64,000 nt of DNA from Mycobacterium yunnanensis (GTDB lineage: Bacteria > Actinomycetota > Actinomycetes > Mycobacteriales > Mycobacteriaceae), in the NCBI RefSeq assembly GCF_025823185.1, contig NZ_JACKVK010000002.1, positions 62,001 to 126,000 of the forward strand, written 5' to 3'. Position 1 is the stretch's first letter. The number at the start of each line of letters is the position of its first letter. A program made the translations under genes and the position numbers. The notes under the pieces are model-generated. The model was not told the origin of the DNA. It did no database searches and was given only the letters and a program-made list of their open reading frames with translations. Below are positions 26,601 to 34,828 of the stretch, piece by piece.

Positions 26601-27219
26601 CGATCTCTGCGGGCTGCCCGTGTCGGTGTTCCGGTCGGGCATGATCCTCGGGCACCGCAGCCTCGCGGGGCAGCTCAACGTCCCAGACATGTTCACCCGC
26701 TTGATCTTCAGCGTGCTGGCCACCGGACTGGCACCGGCGTCGTTCTACACCCGCGACGCCGGCGGCCACCGACAGCGCGCGCACTACGACGGGTTGCCGG
26801 TGGACTTCGTCGCCGAGGCCGTCACGACGCTCGGCGCCGAGACGACGACGGGATTCCGATCCGTCGACGTGATGAATCCGCACGACGACGGCGTCTCGCT
26901 GGACGTGTTCGTCGACTGGCTGGTCGACTCCGGACAAGCCGTCAACCGCATCGACGACTACGACGAGTGGTTCCGGCGCTTCGAGACCGCCCTGCGCGCG
27001 CTGCCCGAACGGCAGCGCCAGCAGTCGGTGCTGCCGTTGCTGCACGCCTACCGCAGACCGGAGGCGCCGGTTCTCGGCTCGCTGGCCCCGGCCGAGGTGT
27101 TCCTGGCGGCGGTACGCGACGCGAAGATCGGTGCGGACCAGGACGTTCCGCACCTCACCCGGGACTTCGCCGACAAGTACGTGTCGGACCTCAAACTGCT
27201 CGGCGTCCTGGCGACGTAG
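23689..27219 (+). CDS. car: Carboxylic acid reductase (CAR)
   Basis: ATP- and NADPH-dependent reduction of carboxylic acids to aldehydes on a single 1176-residue protein, close to the 1174 of known mycobacterial and Nocardia CARs. Adenylation domain: about 1-640, with YTSGSTGTPKGAMWTE near 252-267 and the hinge region following YYRTGDVMAE. Thiolation domain: LGGDSLSA with the phosphopantetheine Ser at 687. Reductase domain: about 775-1176, GANGYLG at 785 for NADPH and the catalytic Tyr956/Lys960 pair in GYGNSKWAGE. ATG 23689 is preferred to GTG 23665 for length and a GAGG upstream. It needs activation by a phosphopantetheinyl transferase, which is not in this window. The HxlR regulator lies divergent upstream. 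Native substrate unknown; aromatic or fatty acids are typical. Confidence 0.96.
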   Translation: MTVDSTPRTVTDDRTAALVDGDPQIAAAVPLPDVVAAAREPGLRLPEVLVTLVEGYGDRPAIGSRARSVVTDPDTGHRSTVLRPEFETITYRELWSDVTAVASAWTQADQAPVRPGDFVATIGFASGDYLTVDLVCGYLGLVAIPLQHNAPASRLQPILAEADPVVLAVSAAYLDLAVESALGSASLRRLVVFDYSADADGDRDRLEAAAARLNAAGMDVVVETLGDTVERGRALQPTPPFTGADPDRLAMILYTSGSTGTPKGAMWTEKMVATLWTLPLKAPGAPVVNVNFMPLNHLGGRIPLSSAFQAGGTSFFVPESDLSTLFEDWSLVRPTDVGLVPRVVDMLFQRYQQSVERLVSNGVDDATADTLAKSELREHVFGGRVLGGFVSTAPLSTEMRTFIESCLEANLTDAYGLTEIGAVTTDGIIVRPLVIDYKLVDVPELGYFHTDRPYPRGELLVKSNGATPGYYKRPEVTAEVFDADGYYRTGDVMAEIAPDHLVYVDRRNNVIKLSQGEFVAVANLEAVYAGAAHVRQIFVYGNSERAALLAVVVPTDDALARFVGDPAGLKAALLQSLSRTAHEAELQSYEVPVDVLVEERPFSADDGLLSGVGKLLRPRLKERYGDALEQLYADLDDARSDELRALLEAAAHQSVVDSVMQAAQALLGISGAAPEPADRFLDLGGDSLSALTFSNLLHDVFGVETPVGVIIGPTTTLADVAAHVERERSGGSAGATFASVHGAGATVVRASDLTLQAFLPAELLSNAAELPAVSTDEPRTVLLTGANGYLGKFLALEWLERLSAVGGTLVCLVRGNDVTSARARLESVFDGGDSTLLDRFRRLAKDHLVVIVGDVAQPRFGLDQDAWQRLADQVDLVVHPAALVNHVLPYAQLFGPNVVGTAEVIRLAITARRKPVAYVSTVSVAMTVDPARFEEDGDIRTVSPERPVDDSYANGYGNSKWAGEVLLREAHDLCGLPVSVFRSGMILGHRSLAGQLNVPDMFTRLIFSVLATGLAPASFYTRDAGGHRQRAHYDGLPVDFVAEAVTTLGAETTTGFRSVDVMNPHDDGVSLDVFVDWLVDSGQAVNRIDDYDEWFRRFETALRALPERQRQQSVLPLLHAYRRPEAPVLGSLAPAEVFLAAVRDAKIGADQDVPHLTRDFADKYVSDLKLLGVLAT

Positions 27220-27309
27220 CCGACGCGCGGCGTTTCGCGGCCAAAGTCCGCATCGCCGGTCGACCGGGAACTAGGTTGGTGTCTTCGCGGGTGACGACGG
27301 GGGGACATC

Positions 27310-28554
27310 ATGGAACGCGGCCTGAAGGTGGGCGCCGCCGGCGCCTGCGCACTGGTGCTGGTCGCCTGCGGGGGCTCGGGTGGAGGCTCGGGTGATGGCA
27401 ACGCACCGGCGGCGTCACCGGGCACCAGCACTGCGAGCACCACCTCGGCGCCGCGACCAGTCGTCAGCCCCTCGCTGTTGGACGTCGGCGGGTATCCGAC
27501 GGTGCCCCGCCCGCCGCTTGGGCTCTCGGGCAATCCGGCGCTCGGGGCCACGGTGGACGCCCAGCACATGGCCGACTTCGTGCTCGGCCCATGGGACGTC
27601 GACGACGCGCTGATCGGCACGTACCTCAACACCTACTACGTGCTGAACTCGGCCAGCGTCCTCAAGCAACTCGGGCCGGAGGGCATTGCCGCTGCGGCGG
27701 CGCAGAACGGAATGATCAACGGATTCGCCTCTGCCCGCGAGAGCTCCAAGACCGGGGACGGCAAGGAGGCCGGCCAGGAAGCGATGGTGAACGCCGTGCT
27801 TCGGTTCCCCGATCCCGCGGCGGCGACGGCGGCCAGTGCGGCGATGGGCGAGGCCGCGATACGACAGGCAATCAAGGGCGTCACCCCGACGGCGGTGGCC
27901 ATCCCCGGCCATCCCGACGCCGTCGCGTCGACCTATCCCTTCACCCCGAACGGGGCCACGAAGCCCAGAGCCACCGTGCGGTCGTTCACTCCTCGTGGTC
28001 CGTACGTGTTCATGCACTTCGTCCAAGCGGTCGACGGCCCGGACCGCGCAACGGCGTTGACGGGCAAGATGATCGAAGCCCAGGGGAAGGCCATCGACGG
28101 CTTCACCCCCGCCGCCGACCTAGCTGCCGTCCCGCTCGATCCCACCGGGCTGCTGGCCAAGACGTTGCCCGCGGCAGCGCCCGAACCCGCCAAGAACGCG
28201 GTGTACGCCACCCGGGGTGCCGAGCACTTCCAGACCAACCCGGTGGGCAGCGCACAGTTGTTCTCCGACACCGGAACCACCGAGGTCGCGATGGGCAGTA
28301 CCAACGTCTACCAAACCAAGGACGACGGCGCTGCGGTCATGATCACCAACGCGTTCAGCCAGGAGATGACCTCCAGCGGAATGGCGACCGCCGATACGGT
28401 CACGGCTCTGCCCGACAGTCACTGCTATGCGCTGCCGCAGGCGTTCTACTGCGTAGCCCCGGCAGGTCGCTACGCCATCGAGGCCCGCAGCAGCCAGCTG
28501 GCCGACGTCCACCAGCAGCTGTCCGCCCAGTACGTGATGCTCACGGCGAAGTAG
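27310..28554 (+). CDS. Putative exported lipoprotein (DUF7373-like)
   Basis: 414 residues. The N-terminal sequence MERGLKVGAAGACALVLVAC is a lipoprotein signal with lipobox LVAC, Cys at residue 20, followed by a Gly/Ser/Thr-rich linker to about residue 55. The rest resembles the mycobacterial lipoprotein family with paired DUF7373-like domains: GPWDVDDALIGTYLNTYYVL early on and NAVYATRGAEHF near residue 295. Two Cys near residue 375-380 (SHCYALPQAFYC) could form a disulfide. ATG at 27310 preceded by a G-rich Shine-Dalgarno. Function unknown; presumably anchored to the outer face of the cytoplasmic membrane. Confidence 0.75.
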   Translation: MERGLKVGAAGACALVLVACGGSGGGSGDGNAPAASPGTSTASTTSAPRPVVSPSLLDVGGYPTVPRPPLGLSGNPALGATVDAQHMADFVLGPWDVDDALIGTYLNTYYVLNSASVLKQLGPEGIAAAAAQNGMINGFASARESSKTGDGKEAGQEAMVNAVLRFPDPAAATAASAAMGEAAIRQAIKGVTPTAVAIPGHPDAVASTYPFTPNGATKPRATVRSFTPRGPYVFMHFVQAVDGPDRATALTGKMIEAQGKAIDGFTPAADLAAVPLDPTGLLAKTLPAAAPEPAKNAVYATRGAEHFQTNPVGSAQLFSDTGTTEVAMGSTNVYQTKDDGAAVMITNAFSQEMTSSGMATADTVTALPDSHCYALPQAFYCVAPAGRYAIEARSSQLADVHQQLSAQYVMLTAK

Positions 28555-28557
28555 CCG

Positions 28558-29565
28558 TCAATTCCCCAACTGCCACTTGATCCCGAACGGCGTCAGGGCG
28601 TCGAGGAATTCGACGGGCTCGAAGGCGAGCGACGGTGGCACCGCTCCCACCGGCGCACCGCGCGCTCCGAGACGCGTCGCGGCCTCGACGGCGATCAGTG
28701 CGGTGGAGCCGTAGGGGTCGCTTCCCGATACGTGGCCCCGCGCCGTGGTTCCGTCCGACGCGCGCGCCTCGGCGAGGATGGTGAAGCGAGACGCGCTCCG
28801 TTCCTCATCCGACGGTCCGGCCGGTGCCGCGGCGATCACGTCGTCGTCAAGGGACGACACCGCCGCGACGAGGTCCACGTTCATCGTGGCCTCGATCGTG
28901 CGGGCGGCGGCGTGGCGCTGGAGCATGATGAGTTCCGGCCCGGGGAGAGCCCAGGACGGCTGCTCACCGTCGTGCGGAAAGTCGACCGCTTCACGGGCGC
29001 CCGAGTCGGTCTCGCGCCACTCACCGTCGTGCCACGCCAGCGGCGGCGACGCTGCCATGTGGCCAAACGAGAGCATCGTTCCCCGCGAAATGCCTGCGTC
29101 GAACATGCCGTGATGCACGCGCAGCGTGTCCACGTCGACGAGGCGCTTCGCGACGAGCCCGGCAACGAGGTCGCCCGGGACGCCGTCATCGGTTGCGGCT
29201 GACATCAGGGTGACGCCGGCCGCCGCGGCTCGCGGACCGAATTCGTCGTAGACCCGCCGCACCCAGCGCTGCTCGCCGGTGACGTCGACGTAGTTGCACG
29301 AAGCGGCGATTGCCGCCTCCACGATCGGCCCGCCGAGCAGAGTGAACGGCGCGACGCAGCTGATCACCACGTCGCAGCCGCGAAGAGCGCCGACGAGCGA
29401 CGACGGGTCGACCAGGCTAACGACCCTGACGTCTCGAGCCCCGTCCATTGCGGACAGCGCCTTCTCGTCGCGGCCGAGCAGGACCGCGTCGACGTCACGG
29501 CGAAACAACTCTGCCGCTACCAGCCGACCGGTGAAGCCGGTCGCTCCAAGTACTGCTGCCTTCAT
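28558..29565 (-). CDS. Saccharopine dehydrogenase-like NAD(P)-binding oxidoreductase
   Basis: 335-residue protein with an N-terminal Rossmann fold (AVLGATGFTGRLVAAEL at about residues 3-20), then LLGRDEKAL and DVVISCVAPFTLLGGPIVEAA, typical of the saccharopine dehydrogenase-like/trans-acting enoyl reductase group. Family members in mycobacteria act in lipid metabolism as well as in amino acid routes, so the reaction is not assigned. ATG at 29565, TGAGG about 8 bp upstream. The 96-bp gap to the LysR gene upstream is A/T-richer than its surroundings and holds related GTGGAT-type segments, a possible operator region. Confidence 0.8.
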   Translation of the reverse strand: MKAAVLGATGFTGRLVAAELFRRDVDAVLLGRDEKALSAMDGARDVRVVSLVDPSSLVGALRGCDVVISCVAPFTLLGGPIVEAAIAASCNYVDVTGEQRWVRRVYDEFGPRAAAAGVTLMSAATDDGVPGDLVAGLVAKRLVDVDTLRVHHGMFDAGISRGTMLSFGHMAASPPLAWHDGEWRETDSGAREAVDFPHDGEQPSWALPGPELIMLQRHAAARTIEATMNVDLVAAVSSLDDDVIAAAPAGPSDEERSASRFTILAEARASDGTTARGHVSGSDPYGSTALIAVEAATRLGARGAPVGAVPPSLAFEPVEFLDALTPFGIKWQLGN

Positions 29566-29661
29566 CGATGATGCCTCACTGTCGTTGGTACGCAATGAGT
29601 TTTGCGTGGATGTCACCTCGCCACAATTGGCTCTTTCGGATGACACATATCCACTAGCGGA

Positions 29662-30561
29662 TCAAAGCGAATGCGCCTCGGTTCCGCGGCGCCGCACACT
29701 CTCCAGCGCAGACCGGACCTTTGGCGTATTGCGCACACGTTCGGGGAAGACGGCGTGGACGGAAGAAGGAACGGGCGTCCAACCGGCGATGTCGATCACG
29801 GCAAAGCTGTCGTCGATCAATGCTTCTGGTAGGAAACCGACGCCTCGCCCTCGGCTGACGGCGTTCACCGCAACCCAGGGATCATTCGATGACGCTGCAA
29901 GCTTGGTCGGGGTTATCCGGCGTTGTTCACCGTCCCGGGATACGAAGGGCCAGCTGTCGATTGGCAGGATCGTCGCGCACACATGCTCGCGCAACTGCTC
30001 GGGGTTCACGAGGTCTGCGAGCTCGGGCCTTTGGCGAAGCATTTCCTTGGAGACGACGAGACGGAATGGGACGTCATATAGTTTGACCGACACGAGGCCT
30101 TGCCGTCGTGGTGGTCCGAGTTGAATGGCCAAATCGATGCCATCGGTGAAGAAGTCGGCCTCATTTCCGTTCACCGTGAGGTTGAGCTGAATGTCCGGTC
30201 GCTCACAACCGAAGTCCGACACCCACGCGCGAAACTCGTCGGGGCAGATATAGGGCGAGACGGCAATCGAAAGCGAATCGCTCGCGCCCGACGACGCCGT
30301 ACCGATTTCCTCGAGGGAAGCCCGGATCTGCGCGACCGGCGAGGCGCACGATTCGACCATGCGCTGTCCTTCGGACGTCAAACTGAGCGACCGCGTCGTC
30401 CGCCGCAGTAGCACCGCGCCGACCTGCTTCTCCAATGCCGCGACCCGCCGGCTTACCGAGCTTTGCGGCATCCCGAGCTGTCGTGCGGCTCCGACGAAAC
30501 TTCCGCATTCTGCTACCGCGACGAAGACCGCCACGTCGTCCAGCCCGACAGCCTCCGTCAT
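29662..30561 (-). CDS. LysR-family transcriptional regulator
   Basis: 299 residues: winged HTH at about residues 8-65 (VAVAECGSFVGAARQLGMPQSSVSRRVAALEKQ is the signature region), then a periplasmic-binding-like effector domain. The ATG at 30561 overlaps the stop of the PPOX gene by 4 bp, making it the last gene of an EamA-PPOX-LysR operon. Targets could be this operon or the downstream oxidoreductase gene. Effector unknown. Confidence 0.87.
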   Translation of the reverse strand: MTEAVGLDDVAVFVAVAECGSFVGAARQLGMPQSSVSRRVAALEKQVGAVLLRRTTRSLSLTSEGQRMVESCASPVAQIRASLEEIGTASSGASDSLSIAVSPYICPDEFRAWVSDFGCERPDIQLNLTVNGNEADFFTDGIDLAIQLGPPRRQGLVSVKLYDVPFRLVVSKEMLRQRPELADLVNPEQLREHVCATILPIDSWPFVSRDGEQRRITPTKLAASSNDPWVAVNAVSRGRGVGFLPEALIDDSFAVIDIAGWTPVPSSVHAVFPERVRNTPKVRSALESVRRRGTEAHSL

Positions 30562-31001
30562 GCCTGTTGAGATTCCTTGGAGTAGTCGACGCTGAGCCAG
30601 TGTTCGGGTCGCATCCGAAACAGGAGCGACTCGGCGTCGGGATGGTCCCTCGCGAACGACTCGGTGAACGCGTTGCCGCCCTCCTCACCGAGATATCGCA
30701 CGGCGATCGCTCTCGCGGTGGCGTCGTCGGCTGTCTCGATCGAGACCACCGGACCGTCTGCGGTCACGTAGCGATACGGGAACGTCTCATCCTGAACGGT
30801 GATCGAGAAGCGCCTGGCAGCGGTGACGAGGCGAGCCTTGAGCGAACCCGCCAGGCTGGAGACGACGACCTCGCCGCCGGGCTCGTAGGCGTACCAGATC
30901 GGAACGGACAACGGTGCGCGATCGGGGCGTTCGACGGCGATGACCCCCACGTGCAGATCGGCCAGGTAGTTCTCGCGTTCGGTGCTGGTCATCTTCGACA
31001 T
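30558..31001 (-). CDS. PPOX-class (pyridoxamine 5'-phosphate oxidase-like) FMN/F420-binding protein
   Basis: 147-residue split-barrel flavin/deazaflavin-binding protein. The N-terminal pattern is YLADLHVGVIAVERPDRAPLSVPIWYAY, then VVVSSLAGSLKARLVTAARRFSI, as in PPOX-class F420-dependent proteins. The start at 31001 (or 30992) lies inside the end of the EamA gene (13-bp overlap), and the stop overlaps the LysR start. The reaction is unknown. Confidence 0.8.
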   Translation of the reverse strand: MSKMTSTERENYLADLHVGVIAVERPDRAPLSVPIWYAYEPGGEVVVSSLAGSLKARLVTAARRFSITVQDETFPYRYVTADGPVVSIETADDATARAIAVRYLGEEGGNAFTESFARDHPDAESLLFRMRPEHWLSVDYSKESQQA

Positions 31002-31948
31002 GATCTGACCAACCCCGTGCCCGCCCGCGCGATTCCCTGGCGCTGCCGCCCGACGACGGCCACTGCCCCGCGAGACTCGACGACCTTGGCCAGCTGAGTG
31101 CCCGCCAGGATCAGCCCGGCGCCGATCACGCCCACCACCGTCACCGGATCACCGGCCACCAGGACCCCGACGGCGGCAGCCCACAGCGGCTCGGTGCCCA
31201 GGAGTACGCCGACGCGGGCCGCAGAGGTGCGGCGCGCCGCCCACATCTGGACGACGAAGGCGAAGACGGTGCACGCCAGCGCCAGGTAGCTCACCAGTAC
31301 CCAGGAGCGCACGGTCATCTGGCCGACCACCTCGCCGATGCCGCGGCCGGTGCACGACGAGAGGCCCACGAAAACGGCCAGGGCAGTGACCATTTGAACC
31401 AGTGTCACCCGACCTAGGTCGAGTGGTCGCACGCTGGACACCCTCGAGATCACGGTCACGTGGATCGAACGTGCCACGGCGGCCAGCAACATCAACAGGT
31501 CGCCGAGGCTTGGTGAGGCGAACCCTCCGTTCTGCGTCAGCAGCCCGACGCCCAGCACTGCGATCGACGCAGCCCCGTAGAAGGCGGCCGGCAGGGGAGC
31601 GGCCCCGGCGCGTCGGTCGAGCAGCGGCGTGATCACCATCGTCAGCGAGATGATCAAGCCGGCGTTGGCCGCGGTGGTCCGGGTGACGCCGAACGTCTCG
31701 AGGGTGAGGACGACGGCGAGGATGGCCCCGAACGTCGAACCCGATGCGAGCTCGGTGCGTGTCAGCCCTCGCAACCGTGGCGCCAGGAAGGCGGCGAGGC
31801 CGGCGGTGGCGATGCCGAATCTGATTGCCAGGAAGGCGAATACGCCTTCGGGGTCGACGGAATCCTTGGCGGCCAGGTAGCTGGACCCCCACACGGCGGC
31901 GACCGCCAGCAGGGACAGGTCGACGGCGCGGCGGTTCGAGTCGGGCAT
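30989..31948 (-). CDS. EamA/DMT-superfamily transporter
   Basis: Ten-helix drug/metabolite transporter made of two EamA repeats: LSLLAVAAVWGSSYLAAKDSV near residue 10 and the second repeat beginning LGDLLMLLAAVARSIHVTVISR near 150, ending with the typical LLGTEPLWAAAVGVLVAGD block. I use ATG 31948 (GGA about 9 bp upstream); ATG 31975 is an alternative that adds nine residues. About 319 residues. It is divergent from a LysR gene with a 75-bp gap, a very common regulator/exporter pair. Substrate unknown. Confidence 0.82.
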   Translation of the reverse strand: MPDSNRRAVDLSLLAVAAVWGSSYLAAKDSVDPEGVFAFLAIRFGIATAGLAAFLAPRLRGLTRTELASGSTFGAILAVVLTLETFGVTRTTAANAGLIISLTMVITPLLDRRAGAAPLPAAFYGAASIAVLGVGLLTQNGGFASPSLGDLLMLLAAVARSIHVTVISRVSSVRPLDLGRVTLVQMVTALAVFVGLSSCTGRGIGEVVGQMTVRSWVLVSYLALACTVFAFVVQMWAARRTSAARVGVLLGTEPLWAAAVGVLVAGDPVTVVGVIGAGLILAGTQLAKVVESRGAVAVVGRQRQGIARAGTGLVRSCRR

Positions 31949-32023
31949 CACGGCGTCCAGAGTGCGAGGAATCATCAATGTAGACAAGCGAAACAAATTG
32001 ACTGTAATGCGTAGGATCACTAC

Positions 32024-32935
32024 ATGGACGTCCAGCGGCTGCGCCTGCTGCGGGAGCTCGCCGAACGCGGCACGGTCCACGCGGCGGCCCGGGCGATGTC
32101 ACTCACCCCGTCCGCGGTCTCCCAGCAGCTGAAGATCCTGCAGCGCGAGGCAGGCGTGCCGCTGCTGGAGCCCGACGGTCGACGGATCCGGCTGACCGAC
32201 GCCGGAAGGACCCTGGTCAGCCGCACCGACGAGGTGCTCGCGGCCCTGGACCGCGCGCACGCCGACATGGACGGCTACCGCACGACGCCCCGCGGAACCG
32301 TCAGGGTGGTCATGTTCCCCTCGGGCGCGGCGATGTTCCTTGCCGGGCTCATCACTCGCGCCGCCGCCCTCGGCGTGGAGGTGCAGGGCCGCGACGTGGA
32401 CCAGCCCGCGGCGAACGCGCCCACCCTCCTGGCCGACGCCGACGTCGTCGTCGTGCATCGCGACGCGCGCGACACGGGCGAACTGAGCCCCCGCCTGGAC
32501 ACCGCGGTGCTCTTGCGTGAACCCTTCGACGTACTCCTGCCCCCGGGACACCGGCTGGCCGACCACGACGAGGTGGCGCTGTCCGAGTTGGCCGACGAGT
32601 CGTGGGTCGGGGTCGAGGGCGGGCTGGTGCTCGACGACGTCATGCGCTCGCTGGCCGCAGTCTCGGGGATGACCCCACGAATAGTACAACGCGTCAACGA
32701 CTTCCGCGTCGTCGAGGAACTCGTGCTGGCCGAAGTGGGAATAGCCCTCATGCCGCGGTACGCCTTGGGGGTGCGGGATCTGGTGCGCAAGCCGCTGAGC
32801 GGGGTGCGGGCCGCACGACGCATCGAGGCCGTGACCCGCGCCGGTGCAACCACCCGCCCGGCGGTTGCCGCCGTCGTCGACCTCCTGATGACACTGGCCG
32901 CCGAGATCGCGGGGTCATCGGTCAATGCCGTGTAA
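32024..32935 (+). CDS. LysR-family transcriptional regulator, divergent from EamA transporter
   Basis: 303 residues. HTH region RLRLLRELAERGTVHAAARAM then LTPSAVSQQLKILQREAG at about residues 4-42, followed by an effector domain with the conserved LLREPFDVLLPPGHRLAD near 165. ATG at 32024. The intergenic region (31976-32023) is the only locally AT-rich stretch and is the expected place for its binding site; no single T-N11-A box is clearly best. Probably controls the EamA exporter. Confidence 0.86.
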   Translation: MDVQRLRLLRELAERGTVHAAARAMSLTPSAVSQQLKILQREAGVPLLEPDGRRIRLTDAGRTLVSRTDEVLAALDRAHADMDGYRTTPRGTVRVVMFPSGAAMFLAGLITRAAALGVEVQGRDVDQPAANAPTLLADADVVVVHRDARDTGELSPRLDTAVLLREPFDVLLPPGHRLADHDEVALSELADESWVGVEGGLVLDDVMRSLAAVSGMTPRIVQRVNDFRVVEELVLAEVGIALMPRYALGVRDLVRKPLSGVRAARRIEAVTRAGATTRPAVAAVVDLLMTLAAEIAGSSVNAV

Positions 32936-33014
32936 CGCATCGGGAACGAGGTAACACTAGGCCCGCGGAGTCACCGACGACATCCACTCCGACCACTGCA
33001 ACGAATGGGTAGAC

Positions 33015-34331
33015 GTGGACGATCCCGACCGACCCCGTCACGGGTTTCCCGCCGCGCTTTGGCGGATGCTCGAGGACCATCCCCCGCCGGGGTTGTCCCG
33101 CATCCGATGGCGCAGCCCCCTGCGCGGCCCGTGGCTGACGTCGGTCTTCGCCTCGGCGCTGCTGGTCGTCCTGCCGATCGTCATCGTCACGGGCCTGCTG
33201 TCCTACATCGCCTACGGCCCGAAGTTCGGGCAGGCCATTCCGTTCGACGTGGGCTGGCTGAAGCTGCCGTCCTTCGACTGGCCGAGCCACCCGTCGTGGT
33301 TGTACCGGTTGACCCAGGGGCTACACGTCGGGCTCGGGTTGATCATGATCCCATTGGTGCTCGCCAAGCTGTGGTCGGTGATCCCGCGGTTGTTCACATG
33401 GCCCCCGGCAAGGTCCCTGGCCAGCGTGCTCGAACGCATCTCGCTGTTGATGATCGTCGGCGGCGTGCTGTTCGAAATCGTCACCGGCGTGCTGAACATT
33501 CAATACGACTACATCTTCGGGTTCAGCTTCTACACCGCACACTACTTCGGGGCGTGGGTGTTCATCGCGGGCTTCGTCTCGCACGTTGCGATCAAGCTGC
33601 CGAAGATGATTCGGAGTTTGCGCTCCCGCTCGCTCGTCGCCGAGCTGCGCACCACCCGGGCCGACACCGTTCCCGAATCGCTCGACGAGGACGGGTTGGT
33701 GGCGCCCGACCCGGACCCACCGACGCTGAGCCGCCGCGGCGTCCTCGCCGTCGTCGGCGGTGGCGCGGTGTTGGTGGCGGTGCTGACCGCCGGACAGACC
33801 ATTGGCGGCTGGACCCGGCAGTTCGCCATCCTCCTACCGCGCGGCCGCAGCTACGGCGACGGCCCCAACGACTTTCAGATCAACCGCACGGCCGCGAGTG
33901 CCCGCATCGACCCGGCCCTGACCGGTGACCGGTGGCGTCTTCAATTGCTTGGCGGCCCACAGCCGGTGGTGCTGGACCGCGCCGCCCTGGCCGCCATGCC
34001 CCAACACACCGTCAAGCTTCCGATCGCGTGCGTGGAGGGCTGGTCGACGGTCGAGACCTGGACCGGCGTGCGGCTCGCCGATCTGGCCGCCGCCGCGGGT
34101 CGGCCGACGCCAGGGTCGGCGGTGGTCTCGTCTCTGGAGCGGTTCGGCGCATTCAACCACGCCCGGCTGCAGCGCAACCAGGTGCTCAATCCTGATGCGC
34201 TGCTGGCATTTCGGGTCAACGGCGCGGACCTGTCATTGGATCACGGCTACCCGGCCCGGATCATCGTGCCGGCGTTGCCCGGGGTGCACTGCACCAAGTG
34301 GGTTGCCTCGATCGAATTCCGGGAGGTGTGA
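33015..34331 (+). CDS. Membrane-bound molybdopterin oxidoreductase with cytochrome b561-like N-terminus
   Basis: 438 residues. The N-terminal about 210 residues contain four to five hydrophobic helices with histidines placed for haem binding (TQGLHVGLGLIM near 107, SFYTAHYFGAWVFIAGFVSHV near 176). The C-terminal about 180 residues are a sulfite-oxidase-type molybdopterin domain, with the Mo-ligand Cys in LPIACVEGWSTV near 342 and PALPGVHCTKWV near the end. An SRRGVLAVVGGG stretch near 240 marks a second membrane or Tat-like segment between the two parts. GTG start at 33015. The pair with the next gene resembles Rv0218-Rv0219 of M. tuberculosis (from memory). Substrate unknown. Confidence 0.85.
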   Translation: MDDPDRPRHGFPAALWRMLEDHPPPGLSRIRWRSPLRGPWLTSVFASALLVVLPIVIVTGLLSYIAYGPKFGQAIPFDVGWLKLPSFDWPSHPSWLYRLTQGLHVGLGLIMIPLVLAKLWSVIPRLFTWPPARSLASVLERISLLMIVGGVLFEIVTGVLNIQYDYIFGFSFYTAHYFGAWVFIAGFVSHVAIKLPKMIRSLRSRSLVAELRTTRADTVPESLDEDGLVAPDPDPPTLSRRGVLAVVGGGAVLVAVLTAGQTIGGWTRQFAILLPRGRSYGDGPNDFQINRTAASARIDPALTGDRWRLQLLGGPQPVVLDRAALAAMPQHTVKLPIACVEGWSTVETWTGVRLADLAAAAGRPTPGSAVVSSLERFGAFNHARLQRNQVLNPDALLAFRVNGADLSLDHGYPARIIVPALPGVHCTKWVASIEFREV

Positions 34332-34828
34332 TGACCGTCTTCAGGCGACTCTACGGCGACCACGTGCTGCACCTGATCGTGCTGCTGGCCGCCCTGGCGC
34401 TGGGCGCCTACACGATCTCCGTGTTGGGGGTCGATCAGTTGTTCAACCCCCGCGTGTGGTGGCAGTCGATCGCGGTGTGGTTTGCGGTGGCCGTCATCGG
34501 CCACGATCTCATCCTGTTTCCGCTCTACGCACTCGCCGACCGGTTGTTGCCCAAGCGCCGTCGGGACGCGCCCGAAGAGCGTCGGGTGCCGATCGTCAAC
34601 TACGTTCGAATACCCACCCTCGCAGCGGGATTGACGTTCGTCCTGTTCCTCCCCGGCATCGTCGAGCAGGGCGCGTTCACCTACACCGCCGCCACCGGCC
34701 TGACCCAGGAACCGTTCCTGTCGCGGTGGCTGCTGCTGGTGGCGGGCTTCTACCTGGTCAGCGCCGTCTGCTACCTGGTGCGCACCGTCATGACCAAGAC
34801 TCGTCCAGTTCTCCCAACGACTCGATGA
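34331..34828 (+). CDS. Conserved membrane protein partnered with the Mo-oxidoreductase
   Basis: 165 residues with about four hydrophobic helices (near residues 12-32, 45-65, 95-115, 135-155). ATG at 34331 shares its A with the TGA of the preceding gene, so the two are translationally coupled and probably form one membrane complex. No recognised domain; it resembles the short membrane protein next to Rv0218. The last 41 bp overlap the convergent acetolactate synthase-like gene. Confidence 0.75.
   Translation: MTVFRRLYGDHVLHLIVLLAALALGAYTISVLGVDQLFNPRVWWQSIAVWFAVAVIGHDLILFPLYALADRLLPKRRRDAPEERRVPIVNYVRIPTLAAGLTFVLFLPGIVEQGAFTYTAATGLTQEPFLSRWLLLVAGFYLVSAVCYLVRTVMTKTRPVLPTTR

Noticed and set aside
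24247..27153. 968-codon open frame on the minus strand
   Set aside because: It is the antisense shadow of the carboxylic acid reductase; the protein is low-complexity (G, R, H, D, V rich) and lacks any domain.
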